A DNA stretch of 64,000 nucleotides from Azadirachta indica (GCA_022749755.1 CM040444.1:6699009-6763008); one strand, 5' to 3'. Shown: positions 33,960-46,439, numbered from the stretch's first letter. Notes: generated by a model from the sequence alone, not told the origin. Numbers and translations are program-made.

Positions 33960-36900
33960 AATGCAACTTTCTACCCTTAAGCTTTATTTTATTAGATAAC
34001 AATAGTTTAAAGGATTAGTTAAAATGTGCTAAATGACGTATTTACCTCAAAACATCATCAACCTTTGTATCTAAAAGTGGCGTCAACTTTTAGATAATTA
34101 TTTAATTAATTTATTTAATGATTTTCATATAACTAATTTATTTAATTATTTTAATCTAACTAATTTATTTAATTAACAAAACAACTAAAAATTGTAGAAA
34201 ACATATTTATGTTATTATGTTGGCCATACAAAGTAGAGAGATATTTTTATCATTAAACCAATCGATATTGAGTCAACAATTAATTTTAACAGAAAAGTTA
34301 ACAAAAAAATCTATTTAACAATTATTTTTAAAATGAGATATAAATACTATTGAAGAAATAAAATAAGAGCTCATATGTTATTTATCCCAAATATATTAGC
34401 CACCTCTCTGAAGTGTCTTATCACTTTTGCACATTTTTTATGTTTTTTAATAATATTTTGCGTTCAGCAAAAGTTTGTTAAAAATCACCGGTCTATTTTC
34501 TCACCACCATTGGTTCCACATAAAATAAAATTGAAAAAACTATTTGTTGATTGCATGTGTGCTTGCATTCAACAATCTTGACAAGTTTGTCCAGGCACAA
34601 GTCAAATAATCATAGTTTTTTGGTAAACAAATAATCAAGAATTTTGATTATTCAATGGCTTTAAAATATTCTAGTCGAATAAAATATTCAAAATAACATA
34701 GAAATGATCTGTAAATCGTTGGCGAGTATCATCGCCTCTAAAAGTTACAAAGACATCATACATCCAACAAAAACTGAAAGAAGAAATAATTGATGAAGAG
34801 GCATTTTCGATGCTGATGGAAGCAATTGACTTACAAACTTTCATATATTTAAGTTCCCAAAAATTTGGGATAAAGTAAATGATTTTGTGCGATGAAAATT
34901 TCTCAAAAACAGTATAATGTGATCATAAAGAGAAAAATATTAATGATTATGTATAACTATTCACAAATATTTCGCACGGATTTTATCAATAGGGTGTATG
35001 CCAAACAAACTAACTTCTAGTTTCATGTCCTTTATTTCATTTTCTCGAGAGCCAAACAAAATAATTATTGAAATTCAAAGTATACAAATTGAATTCCAAT
35101 TTTATTATAATAATCCCTATTCCAATGAACCGGAGGAAGTCTATTAAATGATGTAATTAAGATTAAAATATTCAAATTATGAAAAAAAAATTAAAAAGCT
35201 AAAATACAAGACAAAAGCAAAAGCCGAAACTTACAGATTAGTTTAAGTGTACAGCAGTAGGAGGTTGATTCATGAACTTTTACTACAGGGAAAACAGTAA
35301 GGAAAACCAGAGGATTTTTTTTTTTCCTTCATGTTTTAAGCTGAAGACATAATGAAGTCAACGGAAATTACAACAAAGACAGACTCATTAATTAATTAAC
35401 CATTTTTTTGAAATTTTCCATGAAGACATCCATTTTTTATAGATCAATATAAGTGCCTCCATATTATATAGATTGATATGAACTTGTTTATGAATTGAAC
35501 TGGTTTACAAATCACAACTTATAGATTTCTGAAAATATAATGAAAAATGAAAATTACACAGAAAACGTTAAAAATTATAACAAAAATAAAAAAAATTTGA
35601 AGATGTACTGATTTTCTTACAGATCAATGATTATATTCAGTACTACAATTTCTAATTTCTATCAGTTATCACATTTTTTCTAGATTGTTTCGTGCGTCCA
35701 AGAAAATCAAAGCTGAAAAGGATATAGAAGAAGATAAAGAATTTGAAATTAAGAATAACAATATTATTGTATACTATTTTTATAATAAAGAATAAGGATT
35801 GATTAATCAAAGTGTTTGTCAATTAATTGAATATATTATCACTTTTCCAACTATTATATTAAGGATCTATTTGATTTAGTATTTAGATAGGATTTTGAGT
35901 TTTTGGAAATCAAAAATAAAAGAAAACACGTTTGTCTAAATATGTATAAACTTTATCTAAAAATAATTTTTAAATAGGATTTTTAAAGTTAGTGTAAAAT
36001 TAAAAAACGTAAAAGGCCGTTTTCTGTATTTTTTGTTAATAGTATCCAAATGAAATTTAAATATAATTTTTTCTAAAACTTAAAAGGTTTTTAATTTTAA
36101 ATAGTCTTTTATTTATAATATATGTAGTCTCAATTTCAAAATTTTAAAATATTTTGCTTATAATATTTATTTATATTATCTTTAAAAAAATTGAAATTTA
36201 TTATTTAAACATTTCTTTTACTCTTTGTATTCATTATCTAGTATCTTTTAGAAGTTTTTATTTTAAAATAATTGAAGTTTTATTTAAATAGGATTTAATC
36301 GAAGTCTTTGTATATTAAAAAAAATATTATTATTTTCAGAAAATTAAATAATAGGATGGTAGATTTAAAAGATTTTTTTATTTTTCGACGAAGACATCTA
36401 AAAGTTTATACACCTAAAAGATACTGAACTTGTTTGTCACAAATCTCCAGCTTTTTCACGTCAGTGTTTTTTAATCTCAAATGAAGGCCTATATGCATTG
36501 CACTAAGGAAGTAAATTTATAAAGATCTAATGGAGAGAAAATAGGTAAATTTAAGGATTCTCTTTAAAAGTTTTTTAGAAATTAACAAATATGAAAAATA
36601 TGAAAAAGCCATAAATACTCGTAAATTTTCAATAAATACTAAATTTAATTATACTATTAGAATAACAGTATAAAAATATATTTAATTATTTATTCTTTTG
36701 ATACTATACTAAATTTTAGTTCACATATTAGAATTTACTTTTTATTTTATTTCAAAATTTTATTTTTTCATAATTTTGTGAATGTTCTTAATATTTTTTT
36801 AGCAAAATAATTATTTAACTTATATATTTTTCAACTTATTATTAATATTTTAATTTGGATAAATGATCTAGTGTTTTTTCAAAAGTTAGGAGAGTTTATA

Positions 36901-39164
36901 TAGGAATATTCTTTATATAAATTAAAATGTAAACAATAAGTTGGGCAAATCTAAATAATTATTATATAATAAAAAATAAGAATAATAAATTATAACATAT
37001 GATTAAATTTGCTGGCATGTCAATAAAATATATGTTATAATATTTTTCTTAAAAAATTTTATAATGATTACATACTAAATATTTATGAAGCAAATGAAAA
37101 AAAAAAAATTATGATCCCCATCTTCTCCCTCACAAGTCACAACCATCCTCTATCTTCTCCTTACAACTATCCATTGTCCATTCCAAATGAGAATGGCTTT
37201 CATAAACATGAATTACTTAAATGATGGATATTAATGTTATATATGAGATTTTTTATTTTTATGATTTTACTAACTTTTAGTATTGTTTTGTAAAACTTGA
37301 GATTTTTGATCACTATAATCTTTTTTTTTGGAGAATTTTATATTTGATAAATATAAATAATTTTATAATTTAAAATAATTTAGATTTAACAATTATATTT
37401 ACCCATATATAATTTAAGTTACTAACTTATTGTTAAATAATAACAATTCTATGTAAAATTTAAATACATTGTTTGAAAGTGTTTAAAATTAACTTTTAAA
37501 AGAAAGTAAGTGTATATGTAATCAAATTTATTTTATTTGGATTTTGAAAATTATAATATTAAATAAATTTATTGTTCCTTGAAATAATTATAAACAAAAA
37601 ATGGTAATAAAACTATCTCAAATAATCGTAAAGATAAAATCATTATTAGATTATTATTAGTAATAATAATTATTATAATTATTAAATTTGAATTGTTTTA
37701 AAAAATAAAATTATTTTATATTAATAGTAATAATTTTAAAATAATATTTTAATAAAAATAAAATATGTATTTTTAATCAAATATATTTTTGTAAATATTT
37801 TAATGAAAATTGTAGGTCGTGTAATTGTAACTTAGTTATTCATTTTTCTTCATTTCTTGAATTTGAATCCTTATAAGTTTTATTTAATTTGTAATTTAAA
37901 TTAAAAAAAAGGTCAAATCTGGTCAAACAGAACCAAGGACAGGCAAGAAATTTCAGGCCTAAACTAGGTACATCCCCTGCCCAATCGAGAATAGGGACTA
38001 AATTGAGCTTCTTGGTCATATTTGGCCTGTTGCCGTCCTATTAATATGATACAAATAATGGAATTAAATTGTTAATTATTAAAAGTGTACATCAATTTTT
38101 ATTACTTTACTAAAGAATAGAGACTAAAATGATAACATTTTAACACGTTAAATAGACAAAAGTTAAACTTAAGGTATCATTCTATTTTTTTAAAACTCAA
38201 GAAGGTATTTATTAGACCTTAAAACTGAAGGTAATTAATGTTTCCTCAAAAGTCAATATCCCAAAAATAAATATTTTAATTTTTATGGGTGACAAAATCA
38301 TTAAGTCTTTTAATAAAGTAAAATTCTAATACATTTTAATTTCTTTATTATCTTTGTTAAAATATATTAAATTAAAAAAATTTTAATTTTGTTATACATG
38401 TAATTTAGAAACAAAAAGTACAATATATGAGTTATATATTTTCTTTTTATGTAATTTAACAAGATTAAAATTTAACTGGGTTTTAAGAAAATTTTGAAAA
38501 ATTGACGATAATATACTCATTCTTAAATTAATTTTATTATTTATTATTTGTTACATTGTGGTATATGTATATTATTATTATAATTATTAGGGCAGTACTC
38601 ATTCTTTAATAATTATTAATTATTATTTATTTCATTAAATGAATTGACGCAAAAATATCTTGTTTTGTCAATCTGAAAATTAGGGTGATTGAATGAAAGA
38701 GAGGAAAGAAATTAAGGAGAAGAAAAATATGATAATTAAATTGAAACTTGGTTAGGACTTATATTTGGATTTAGTACGTACATAATTTTGTTTTAATTTT
38801 AGTAATTTATTTTATCTAAATAATTTACTTTTATAATTCATTTGTTGGAATATATTTATATGTTAATAGTATGATTTTATGTCTCTTAGATAGCTGTATT
38901 TTGAATTAATAATAGTGTGTAATTTGAAGAAGAAAAATCAACAAATGTCTAAAAACTATTACTGTGCTATTAAGGTAGTTATTTATATGCATTATGTTGA
39001 AAAATAAGGTATTTTATTTTCTTTAACATTTAAGTAAATATTTCTAAAATTTCTGAACTATTGCGTATTGCTCTATTTATTTGTTCACTAAATCGAGCTA
39101 AATTAATATTTCACATATGAATTTTGTGTATTCTTGTATTAGCTGAATCTTTTGCATTTATTGG
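33960..39164. other. 5.2-kb AT-rich gene-poor stretch
   Basis: No ORF or domain recognised. Long A/T runs throughout, with isolated less AT-rich patches at about 34,490-34,600, 34,690-34,860, 35,230-35,290 and 37,910-38,040 that I could not assign. Confidence 0.45.
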
Positions 39165-39420
39165 AATGGAAAGATCTCACTTTAATGAGAACATTTCTTA
39201 CGGAGAGAAATTGGTCATTTGAATTTCGAATTATAAGAAACAAGTCCTTCACAAGAGTGCTATACAGTTGGTGAAAGTTTTATGGCAATATCATAGTATT
39301 GAAGAAGTCATGTAGAACCCAAAGATTATATACGAGCCCAATATCTAAAGTTGTTTCAAGCAGGAACATGAATTTTGAGCACAAAATTCTTATAAAGAGT
39401 TAGATTGTATATAGATAAAA
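39165..39420 (+). pseudogene. Ty3-gypsy chromovirus pol 3' fragment
   Basis: Reading across frames, 39,180-39,400 gives NENISYGEKLV, then KKQVLHKSAIQLVKVLWQYHSIEEV, the chromodomain-like C-terminus of gypsy integrase (family wording QLVKVLWRNHxVEEATWE). It is followed by a decayed tail including LFQAGT-like sequence. A sister fragment in opposite orientation is at 43,690-43,987. No other pol domain is visible nearby. Confidence 0.65.
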
Positions 39421-40448
39421 TTACAATTACATGTTTTCAAATAATATTTTATATATGAATTTTATTTATATAATTACGATGCTGAAATTATATCAATACG
39501 CGTGTTTTAGAAAATCATTTATAAATATTATATGAAATTATATTTTCATTATTTGATTGGTATGCTTTAAATAATATAATTTTAATTTGGTTACAAGTCG
39601 AATTGTAATTAATAGACCAAGATTGATTATCTATTAGTGCCATTAGATATGACAGTAAAGATGAATTGTGGGTGACGGTCACTGAAAATAATACCTACAA
39701 ATATATTTGGTTATTTATGAATGGCGGTCTTTGAAAATAATGCCCTAAACGTATGCATAAATGAAAGTAATTATAATTGCTTATAATAAAAAAATAAGTG
39801 GTGTTTGTACTATCCTTGATGAATATTGATTTTAAAATTTGTCCTAAATATTTTGGCTAAGCTTGTTATTAGAATTTAATAAATATCTTATATAAATTTT
39901 TTTTTATAATTATCTCATGTAAATTATCAATTGAACTTTAGCTCACTCTTAGTTTTAGATTTTTGATGATGTTCGAGATAAGGTAGTTAAAAGACTATTA
40001 GTACTCCAACAAGATATTTTTTATTATCTTGTTGAATTTTTATAAATATAAATAAGTGCTTATAATTATAGAATAAAAGATAATTGAATTCCCGAAATTA
40101 AAAAATTGTGTCAAGTAGACCCAAGTTAAAAAAAATATTTATTAATAAAATCTCTTCTTTTAGATTTTTATGTTATTATTAAACTTTGACCAACTTTGAG
40201 TAATAAAATGTCATAAATATTCCTTTATAATCTATGTTGACACATACAATTGTATAAATATCCGTACTTTTTAATGAGTATAAATATAATTTGTTTTTGC
40301 TAGCAAAACAATTGAAGCAATCTAGAAACTGATCCTACTCAATTACTACACTTAGCCAATGGATTAGAGTAGAGATTAAGCTGTGTTGTTCTTCACTGCG
40401 GCACCATTGTTGATCCATCACAATGCAAGAGACACTTGGCCGATGGAA
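39421..40448. other. AT-rich spacer
   Basis: Probably includes the 3' noncoding and LTR debris of the gypsy relic. No gene seen. Confidence 0.4.
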
Positions 40449-40768
40449 TCAATGTAATAGCTCCTCACTAAGAATTCGAGAACTCGTTTTGAGCACAACT
40501 TGAAGTTTATTTTCCGTGCTGTTGAGTGAAAGTATACCAGAAATTTAGCACAATTATTGTTATCATTAAAACAAAAACAAGAGTCAGAGTCAATTACAAT
40601 ATTTTTTGTATTGCTAGAAAGTAGAAACAGATGGGTAACGCAAAGCTTACATAATTTGCGCTTATGAGAAACATGTGTGAAGCTTAAGAGTGTCAGTCCA
40701 AGCAGGGCCTTTGTTCAGTGTCCAACGAGCAGCATACACTGCTGATGCAACAAGCATTGATGGGCAGA
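40449..40768 (-). pseudogene. B-type cyclin 3' fragment
   Basis: Mitotic B-type cyclins activate CDKs. Their second cyclin fold ends with a well-known segment. The minus strand at 40,768-40,651 reads CPSMLVASAVYAARWTLNKG then AWTDTLKLHTCFS, with TAA where Glu is expected, then AQI at a GT donor (GTAAGC, 40,645-40,650). After about 95 bp, 40,560-40,449 reads CAKFLVYFHSTA and, after a one-base frame change, ENKLQVVLKTSSRILSEELL then stop. The exon/intron layout of a real cyclin gene is retained, so it is a fragment of a genomic copy, not a processed one. The N-terminal part and cyclin box are absent. Confidence 0.65.
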
Positions 40769-40932
40769 CTTAAAGTTTAGATAGTTATTATGGTTAGCAA
40801 TTTCCAACAGTGATATACTTCTCTTTTGATTGATTGGTTTAATTTGAAATAATATTCCATTTCAACACTGTACCAATATCTTGTTCTTTGAATGAATTTT
40901 GTTTTATGATAAGGAGATGAAATATTGGAAAT
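40769..40932. other. short spacer
   Basis: Nothing recognised between the cyclin fragment and the MITE. Confidence 0.4.
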
Positions 40933-41123
40933 GAAGTTTCATTGGGAGTGTTTAAAAGTTTCAAACTTCAGGTTTTAAACTTGTCATTTATTTATCTTAT
41001 AGAAAAACTCTTGCTAAAATTTATGTAGTTTTAGAGGCATTACAAACTTTCGTCTATAGTATAAACACATGCCAAATTTGAAAACTACAACTTAAAACTT
41101 TTAAACACCCCCAATGAAACTTC
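40933..41123. mobile_element. MITE, 191 bp
   Basis: The outer 29 bp at each end (40,933-40,961 and 41,095-41,123) are reverse complements with one mismatch. The left end begins GAAGTTTCATTGGGAGTG, and similarity continues more weakly to about 60 bp. The outermost symmetric GAAGTTTCAT may include a palindromic target duplication. No coding capacity. Superfamily not determined. Confidence 0.75.
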
Positions 41124-42540
41124 GATGTCAACTACTCCATGTTATCGACACAAAAAACTCATAGTGAACATTGGAATCTCAAGCAACAGTTTACTAATCA
41201 TATAGTTATACTGAAACTATATAATCCACATTTTCACATTTACATTTTATATAACTATAAACAATTGTCTACATCCAAAAGTTCAAAACGATCACAAAAC
41301 CTATAGCTAGAGTACCACCAATCTCCTTAACTACATCTTCAAGATAACCAAAAACTTAAAACTAAAGTTGAACTAACGTTCAGTAGATGATATTCACATA
41401 GAAAAATAGTTTTAAAAACTAAAGATAAACAAATTTTGATTAGAATATTTTTCAAATTTCAACAAAGTTAAAAAAATATCTGGAAAAAATTTTAAAATCA
41501 ATATTCACAAAAAAAAAAACACAAAAATTATTTATCTTTTTACTTTTCACGATTATAGTTATTTTATTTACTTCCACCCATAAGTAGTTGAATGTAATTT
41601 TAAGACATTATTGTGAAGGACCATCACCTAGGTTTCATGTTTATAAAGATTTACCAAGGGACTAAAATAACATTTAATGGCACTGACACAATAAAACATG
41701 GGCCACTGCAATACTACTTCCAATGAGTTACTAGGTAACTAGAAAATATAAAATTTCAAGCATACTAATAAAATTATGCAAAAAATAATTTCACGTAATA
41801 ACTATAAATTTTCTCTGAATTGCAATACATGTTAATAAAATTTTGTCACTAAAACCATACAGATAAAAATCATATATAAAATATTATTTAAAATTGTTTC
41901 AATGAACAGTTAATTAGATTAATATATAATAATTTAAGAATTTTATAAACATTCACCTAAACTTTAAAAAAAGTAAAAAAATTACCGAACCCTACGTTCT
42001 AGTTTTAAAAATAAAATCAATCCAAATGCATATAAACAACTACTTTAATAATGCACATCATTTTCAAACTTAGTTGAATTTACTTCTTTAGGATCATATT
42101 TTAATATCAATATAGCAATTACAATTGCTAATTCAAAATATAATTATCCAAGAAAATAGACTATTAAATATAAAATCCTATTCTAATAATTAAATCGTAA
42201 AACTAAATTACTAATTTTTTTTTTCAAAACAAGCCAATGATGAATTAGGTGGAAGGGAAATAAGGTCGATTTTTGTTTGTCCACTTCTCTTTAGTACAAA
42301 GCATTTATACGTTTTTTTCTTACTAAATAATCTCCAAACCTAAACTCAGAGCCTTGACCAAACAGAACAAAAAAAGAAAAGAAAAGAAAAGTCAGAAGCA
42401 CTGCAAGGACCCATGCAGACTTGCGGCTTGGATTCCAGCAGAGTTGGTTAAAAAGCCACCAAAGCTTCGGAAAGAAGACCAAAGAAAGGCAAAGGATCAT
42501 GATCAAGAGAACCTATAATTAGGAAAACCACAAAAATCCT
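41124..42540. other. AT-rich spacer with a less AT-rich end
   Basis: No gene recognised. Bases 42,330-42,500 are less AT-rich and carry a chance minus-strand ORF. They may be part of the neighbouring LINE debris. Confidence 0.4.
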
Positions 42541-43370
42541 TTGAAAGAAACGAGCGAGACAAACCAGGGGAGTATATCACCAATGAAGGGTAGGAAAATT
42601 ATGTCCCAAATTCGCCAAGTGATCGGCTACACTGTTGCATTGCCAGGGGGTTTGCTTGATCTCTTGCTGCTCTTTATGTCCTCCATCTCATGCAGAATCG
42701 GCAGACCATTTGTTTGTTGTTTGTTCTTTCGCCACGGAATTGTGGCATTGGCTTGGCTCTCTCTTTCGACTGCATGTGCTTGTTTTACATTCAATCATTG
42801 ATCTATGGAATTTTGTTATTAATCACAACTTTAGTCCTCAGCTGTTTAACTTATGGCTTATGGCTGCTTACCATCTCATTTACCACCTGTGGAAAGATAG
42901 AAACAAGCTTCATTTTTAAAATTCTACCACTTCTCTGACTCGTGTCCGGGTTGATGTTTTGCCCAGATTTTGTGCACTTTGGGAAAGATCAGGACATTTT
43001 GCACGCTTTGGGAGTTCCATAGTCTTTTGGCGAGGCTCCTAAAGTTCACATTTTGCATTGGCTTCCTCCTTCTCCCTTCTTGGGTCAAAGCTAATTCAGA
43101 TGGGCTGGCTAAGGGAAATCCTGGGGAGGCTGCGTGTGGTGGCATTTTTCGGGATCATTCTGGTTTATTTCTGGGTGGGTTCAACATTTATCTCGGTCAT
43201 GCTACAGCTTTTATTGCTGAATTGATGGCTGTTATATTAGCGGTGGAATCAGCTTACGAAAAGGGTTGGCACAATTTATGGTTAGAATTTGATTCTATGG
43301 TGGTAATCTAGCATTTGGCAAACTTGTCTGCGCATCCTCCACGGTCGCTTCGCAATCGCTGGTTCAACGG
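42541..43370 (+). mobile_element. LINE (L1-type) 3' end: zf-RVT and RNase H
   Basis: A zf-RVT-like stretch (ESADHLFVVCSFATELWHWL, then YHLIYHLWKDRNKLHF) occupies 42,680-42,919. After a frame change the RNase H-like RVT_3 domain follows: KANSDGLAKGNPGEAACGG at about 43,090-43,145, AELMAVILAVESAYEKGWHN and LEFDS to about 43,300, then a stop and HLANLSAHPPRSLRNRW. The acidic D-E-D residues of RNase H are visible. Endonuclease and RT are absent, as is common for 5'-truncated LINEs. Frameshifts make it inactive. Confidence 0.75.
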
Positions 43371-43685
43371 TAAACTAAATTACTAAAGTTTAAAACAATA
43401 TGAGATGACTTTATATAATAATCTCAAAATTTTAATCTCTAAACCGTGTTTAAGTGTTTTACACCTTTTTCTTCTTCTTCTACCTTCTCGTCTTCCTTTT
43501 ATCTTCTCTCTGTCTATTCTGTTTTATTGCTTTTGTTTTCCTTGCTTTCCAAACTCAAAAATGTGAAAATTGCATTTCTAGAACCATTTCCCATTGTAAA
43601 GACAGTACTCCGACAACCAAATCTAAGTGTCCTTCCTATATATTTCTTGAATGCCATAACATTCGTTACTAGTAAACACTAATGC
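43371..43685. other. spacer with pyrimidine-rich run
   Basis: A TTCTTC-rich stretch at about 43,465-43,560 gives overlapping Ser/Leu/Phe ORFs on the plus strand that look like low-complexity artefacts. Confidence 0.4.
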
Positions 43686-43689
43686 ACTG

Positions 43690-43987
43690 AACAAATTAAT
43701 TGTTCGCCAGAAGAGAAATCATACATTCTTTTCCATTTATTTTTAAAAACAATCAATAAACTAATGTGTGTGTGTATATACTGCATTGCTACAACCAACT
43801 TTTTAAGAGTTTGTTCCCGAAATTCATGTACCTGCTTGAAACAACTCCAGATATTAAGCTTGATGCATGTGATTTTCGAGTCTCCCTGTGGCTTCTTCAA
43901 TACCACGATCATACGGAGCACTTGTTCCTTATGATCCAAATTTCGTATCGGTGTCTCGTCATAGCAAATTTTATCATTTAAAGTCAA
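43690..43987 (-). pseudogene. Ty3-gypsy chromovirus pol 3' fragment (opposite copy)
   Basis: The minus strand reads YDETPIRNLDHKEQVLR near 43,955-43,925. In the next frame it reads GIEEATGRLENHMHQA, matching the integrase C-terminus/chromodomain pattern (LDxxEQxLR, VEEATWE). The nucleotide run GTTGTTTCAAGCAGG at about 43,838 is shared with 39,352, so the two relics are the same family in opposite orientation. Confidence 0.65.
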
Positions 43988-44929
43988 ATTTTTCTATTCA
44001 ATATATGCAAAGGATCTTATTGGTACTTTTTAAATATTGAGACTTGAAAAACATCATAAATTTTGATAACTAAGAAGTTACTACTAATCTATAAAATACT
44101 TTGCTAACTTGTTCAAAAATTTTAAAAAAATCAATGAGTTTTGAAGTAAATTTCTCACTATTTTCAACCTAACTATACTAGTATAAGGTTTAATTTTTAT
44201 AAAAACACAATCGCTTATTTTAAGCTCTGATGCCTCTTATTTTTTTTAGAATCTGCATAACTTTTTTAATTCTGATGCCTCTTATTTTTTTAGAATTTGC
44301 AAAACTTTTTTGACGATTCTGAGTTACGAAAGGTCATTGTCTAATTAATGTTGCATTATTATTATTTTACAAGTATTATTTTACAATCTATAATATTTTA
44401 CTATATTACTACATTTTACTATATCATATCTACAATATTTTACTATATTGCATTTTACTATGTTATTAACCTATACTAGGTGAATGTATTTTACTGGCTA
44501 TAGTATACTATAGTATACTATCTTGGCTGCATATTAGTTACTAGTATCGCATAGGGGTTGCAAATCAACCTACTTACATTTTCATATATTGGATCTACTT
44601 CTTTCAACTATTTGATAACTTTCTTTCAGTTGAATCCTGAGGGTTCCGTAAAGTTTCCTTCCTTTCTTCCCATCTATAACTTTTCTTTTTGGAATTTATA
44701 AGAACTTTAATTTCATTGTTATGCTCAGAAATATTAGTACTACCATAGTTGTGGAGTAATACAGTAAATATGAAGAAGAAGAAAAAAAACAGAAAGCCTT
44801 ATGTCTAACTGAAGAAGCAAACTCAACATGAAAATGGAGAAAATAATACCTGACTGAGAGATATTTATATCTCCCCCTTCAAATCCTACGCAACTTCAAA
44901 CAAAACCTCCATAATCATTCATCATCACG
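43988..44929. other. AT-rich spacer with short repeats
   Basis: Contains a 45-bp direct duplication (TCTGATGCCTCTTATTTTTT at 44,226 and 44,271), a stretch of recurring ATTTTACTATAT motifs at 44,380-44,470, and a TATAGTATACTA palindromic run at about 44,500. No gene seen. Confidence 0.5.
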
Positions 44930-44932
44930 TAG

Positions 44933-45183
44933 TCAAGATCCAGCACTTGCTCTCATTGTTCCACCAGAAGCAAAATTTTCCAAGATCTGATCCAGACCAA
45001 ATAGATCAACTTCTTCTGCTTTTTTCTTAAATTCCACTGATCTGTCTCTTGGACCACACCTCTCAGAACTACCTACAAATCCCTTATCAGGTTTAAAGCG
45101 GTCAGTCTTCATAATCTTCTCCAACTGTTTATCTGCATTTCCTCCGCACATCTCAGCATCGCCATCTTTCTTTGGCCTATAAA
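44933..45183 (-). pseudogene. SNW/SKIP C-terminal fragment
   Basis: SNW/SKIP is a spliceosome-associated and transcription cofactor protein, usually about 600 aa in plants. This minus-strand frame is only its C-terminus: RPKKDGDAEMCGGNADKQLE, then IMKTDRFKPDKGF, ERCGPRDRSVEF, VDLFGLDQILENF, and GGTMRASAGS directly before a TGA at 44,933. In plant SKIP the FGLDQFL and GGTMRASAGS motifs are separated by about 20 residues, so a short internal deletion is inferred. No other SKIP exon is seen. It is either a 3' fragment of a duplicated gene or captured by a transposon. Confidence 0.75.
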
Positions 45184-46165
45184 GGGTTTAAACGTATATA
45201 TCTTTTACCCTTTATTGCATTAGAATATTTTATCATTATATTAATCTAAATAATATATATATATAACTGAAATGTGAATAAAATAATATAGATGAATATT
45301 ATCATATTATTAAATGTGCTATACATATTATTAGTATTTATTTTATTAATATATTTCAAATAAATATGTTGTATTTTTACTAAATTTCAAGGTTTAATAC
45401 TTATTTTTGTTAAATAACTGTTATTATATATGAATGTTCCGATCAATAATAATAATTACTTTAATTCAGGGGTGATTTTCGGATACATTCTCCTGAGGTT
45501 TGGCGAAAAGGCGGTTAGTTGACTGGGTAAAATTATAAATCCACGTAGAAAAATCCCTTTCTTCCTCCAAACGCCTAACCATTGTGATCTTTCCTTTTAA
45601 GCCTAGCAAACTCTTTCTTAATGCATCCCGTGTCAACAATGAATCGTTTTTAATAGAAGGAACGTTGAATTTGTTCTGCTAATGATGAAGGGGAAAGTGA
45701 TTTCAAAACAAATAGCCATTTCTACTTTAGCTTGAATATTTGCGGATTTAATGAGAAAAAAAAGCAGACAATTTCACAGTAATAATTCTTGCAACAGTGA
45801 TAAACTATTGATATGGAAATGAGAGAAAGAGGGAAGAGAGAAGAGAGAGTGGAAGTAGTGAATGTTCAGAAAAATAAAGAAGAATTTTAAATTAATTATA
45901 TAGATAAAAGTTAGACAAAATATTATTTAAAATATAATATCAATTCACTAACATGATTGAAATATAAAAGAAACAAAAACTACGGAAACCGATCGAACTT
46001 TTTGATGACTTAAAACATTTAGTACGATGCATCCATAACATTCTGAAAACCTAAAATCTTTAGCTTTAACTAAATTTATTAATGAAAATTAGTTGATCCA
46101 GACAAATTATATCTTCAAATACTACAGTATCATATTTTAATAAATATTATATTATAGAGATATAA
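45184..46165. other. AT-rich spacer
   Basis: No gene recognised. A purine-rich run (GAGAAAGAGGGAAGAGAG) is at about 45,823-45,850. Confidence 0.4.
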
Positions 46166-46339
46166 TTAATAAACTTCCGGGTGTAGTATACGCTTATGCT
46201 CTTCAAGTTCCGCCTTAGAACGAAAAACATTATTGCAGTATCTACATAACACTTTTTTTTCCTTATGCCTATCTTCATTGTGCTGCAGTAGTCCCTTCCT
46301 ATGCTCAAATTTCTTTCCACAGCAATAGCATAAATGCAT
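46166..46339 (-). CDS. 57-aa protein with two C2H2 zinc fingers
   Basis: This small intact frame runs from ATG at 46,339 to TAA at 46,166. Almost the whole protein is two C2H2 fingers. Finger 1 is CYCC, twelve residues, then HNEDRH (residues 4-25). Finger 2 is CRYC, twelve residues (NNVFRSKAELEE), then HKRILH (residues about 32-53). Spacing C-x2-C-x12-H-x4-H is regular in both. The plant QALGGH motif is absent, so it is not an EPF-type repressor; nucleic-acid or protein binding is inferred from the fold only. A TATA box lies about 95 bp upstream. The frame has no stop or frameshift although the surroundings are decayed, which suggests constraint, but it could be a fragment of a larger zinc-finger protein. 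Confidence 0.6.
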   Translation of the reverse strand: MHLCYCCGKKFEHRKGLLQHNEDRHKEKKVLCRYCNNVFRSKAELEEHKRILHPEVY

Positions 46340-46430
46340 TTTTGAATCTTTGAATTAAGGGCAAAATGAAAAAGAAAACTTGAAGAAGCAATGGAAAAAA
46401 GGGATGATATAAAAGTAATGCAACATGAGC

Positions 46431-46439
46431 TCTTATATA
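46431..46439 (-). promoter_or_regulatory. TATA box of the zinc-finger gene
   Basis: The minus strand reads TATATAAGA, 92-100 bp before the ATG. This would give a leader of roughly 60-70 nt with no upstream ATG in the last 50 bp. Predicted by eye. Confidence 0.45.

Noticed and set aside
43446..43682. Ser/Phe-rich plus-strand ORFs
   Set aside because: Driven by a TTCTTC pyrimidine run. Two registers are open at once.
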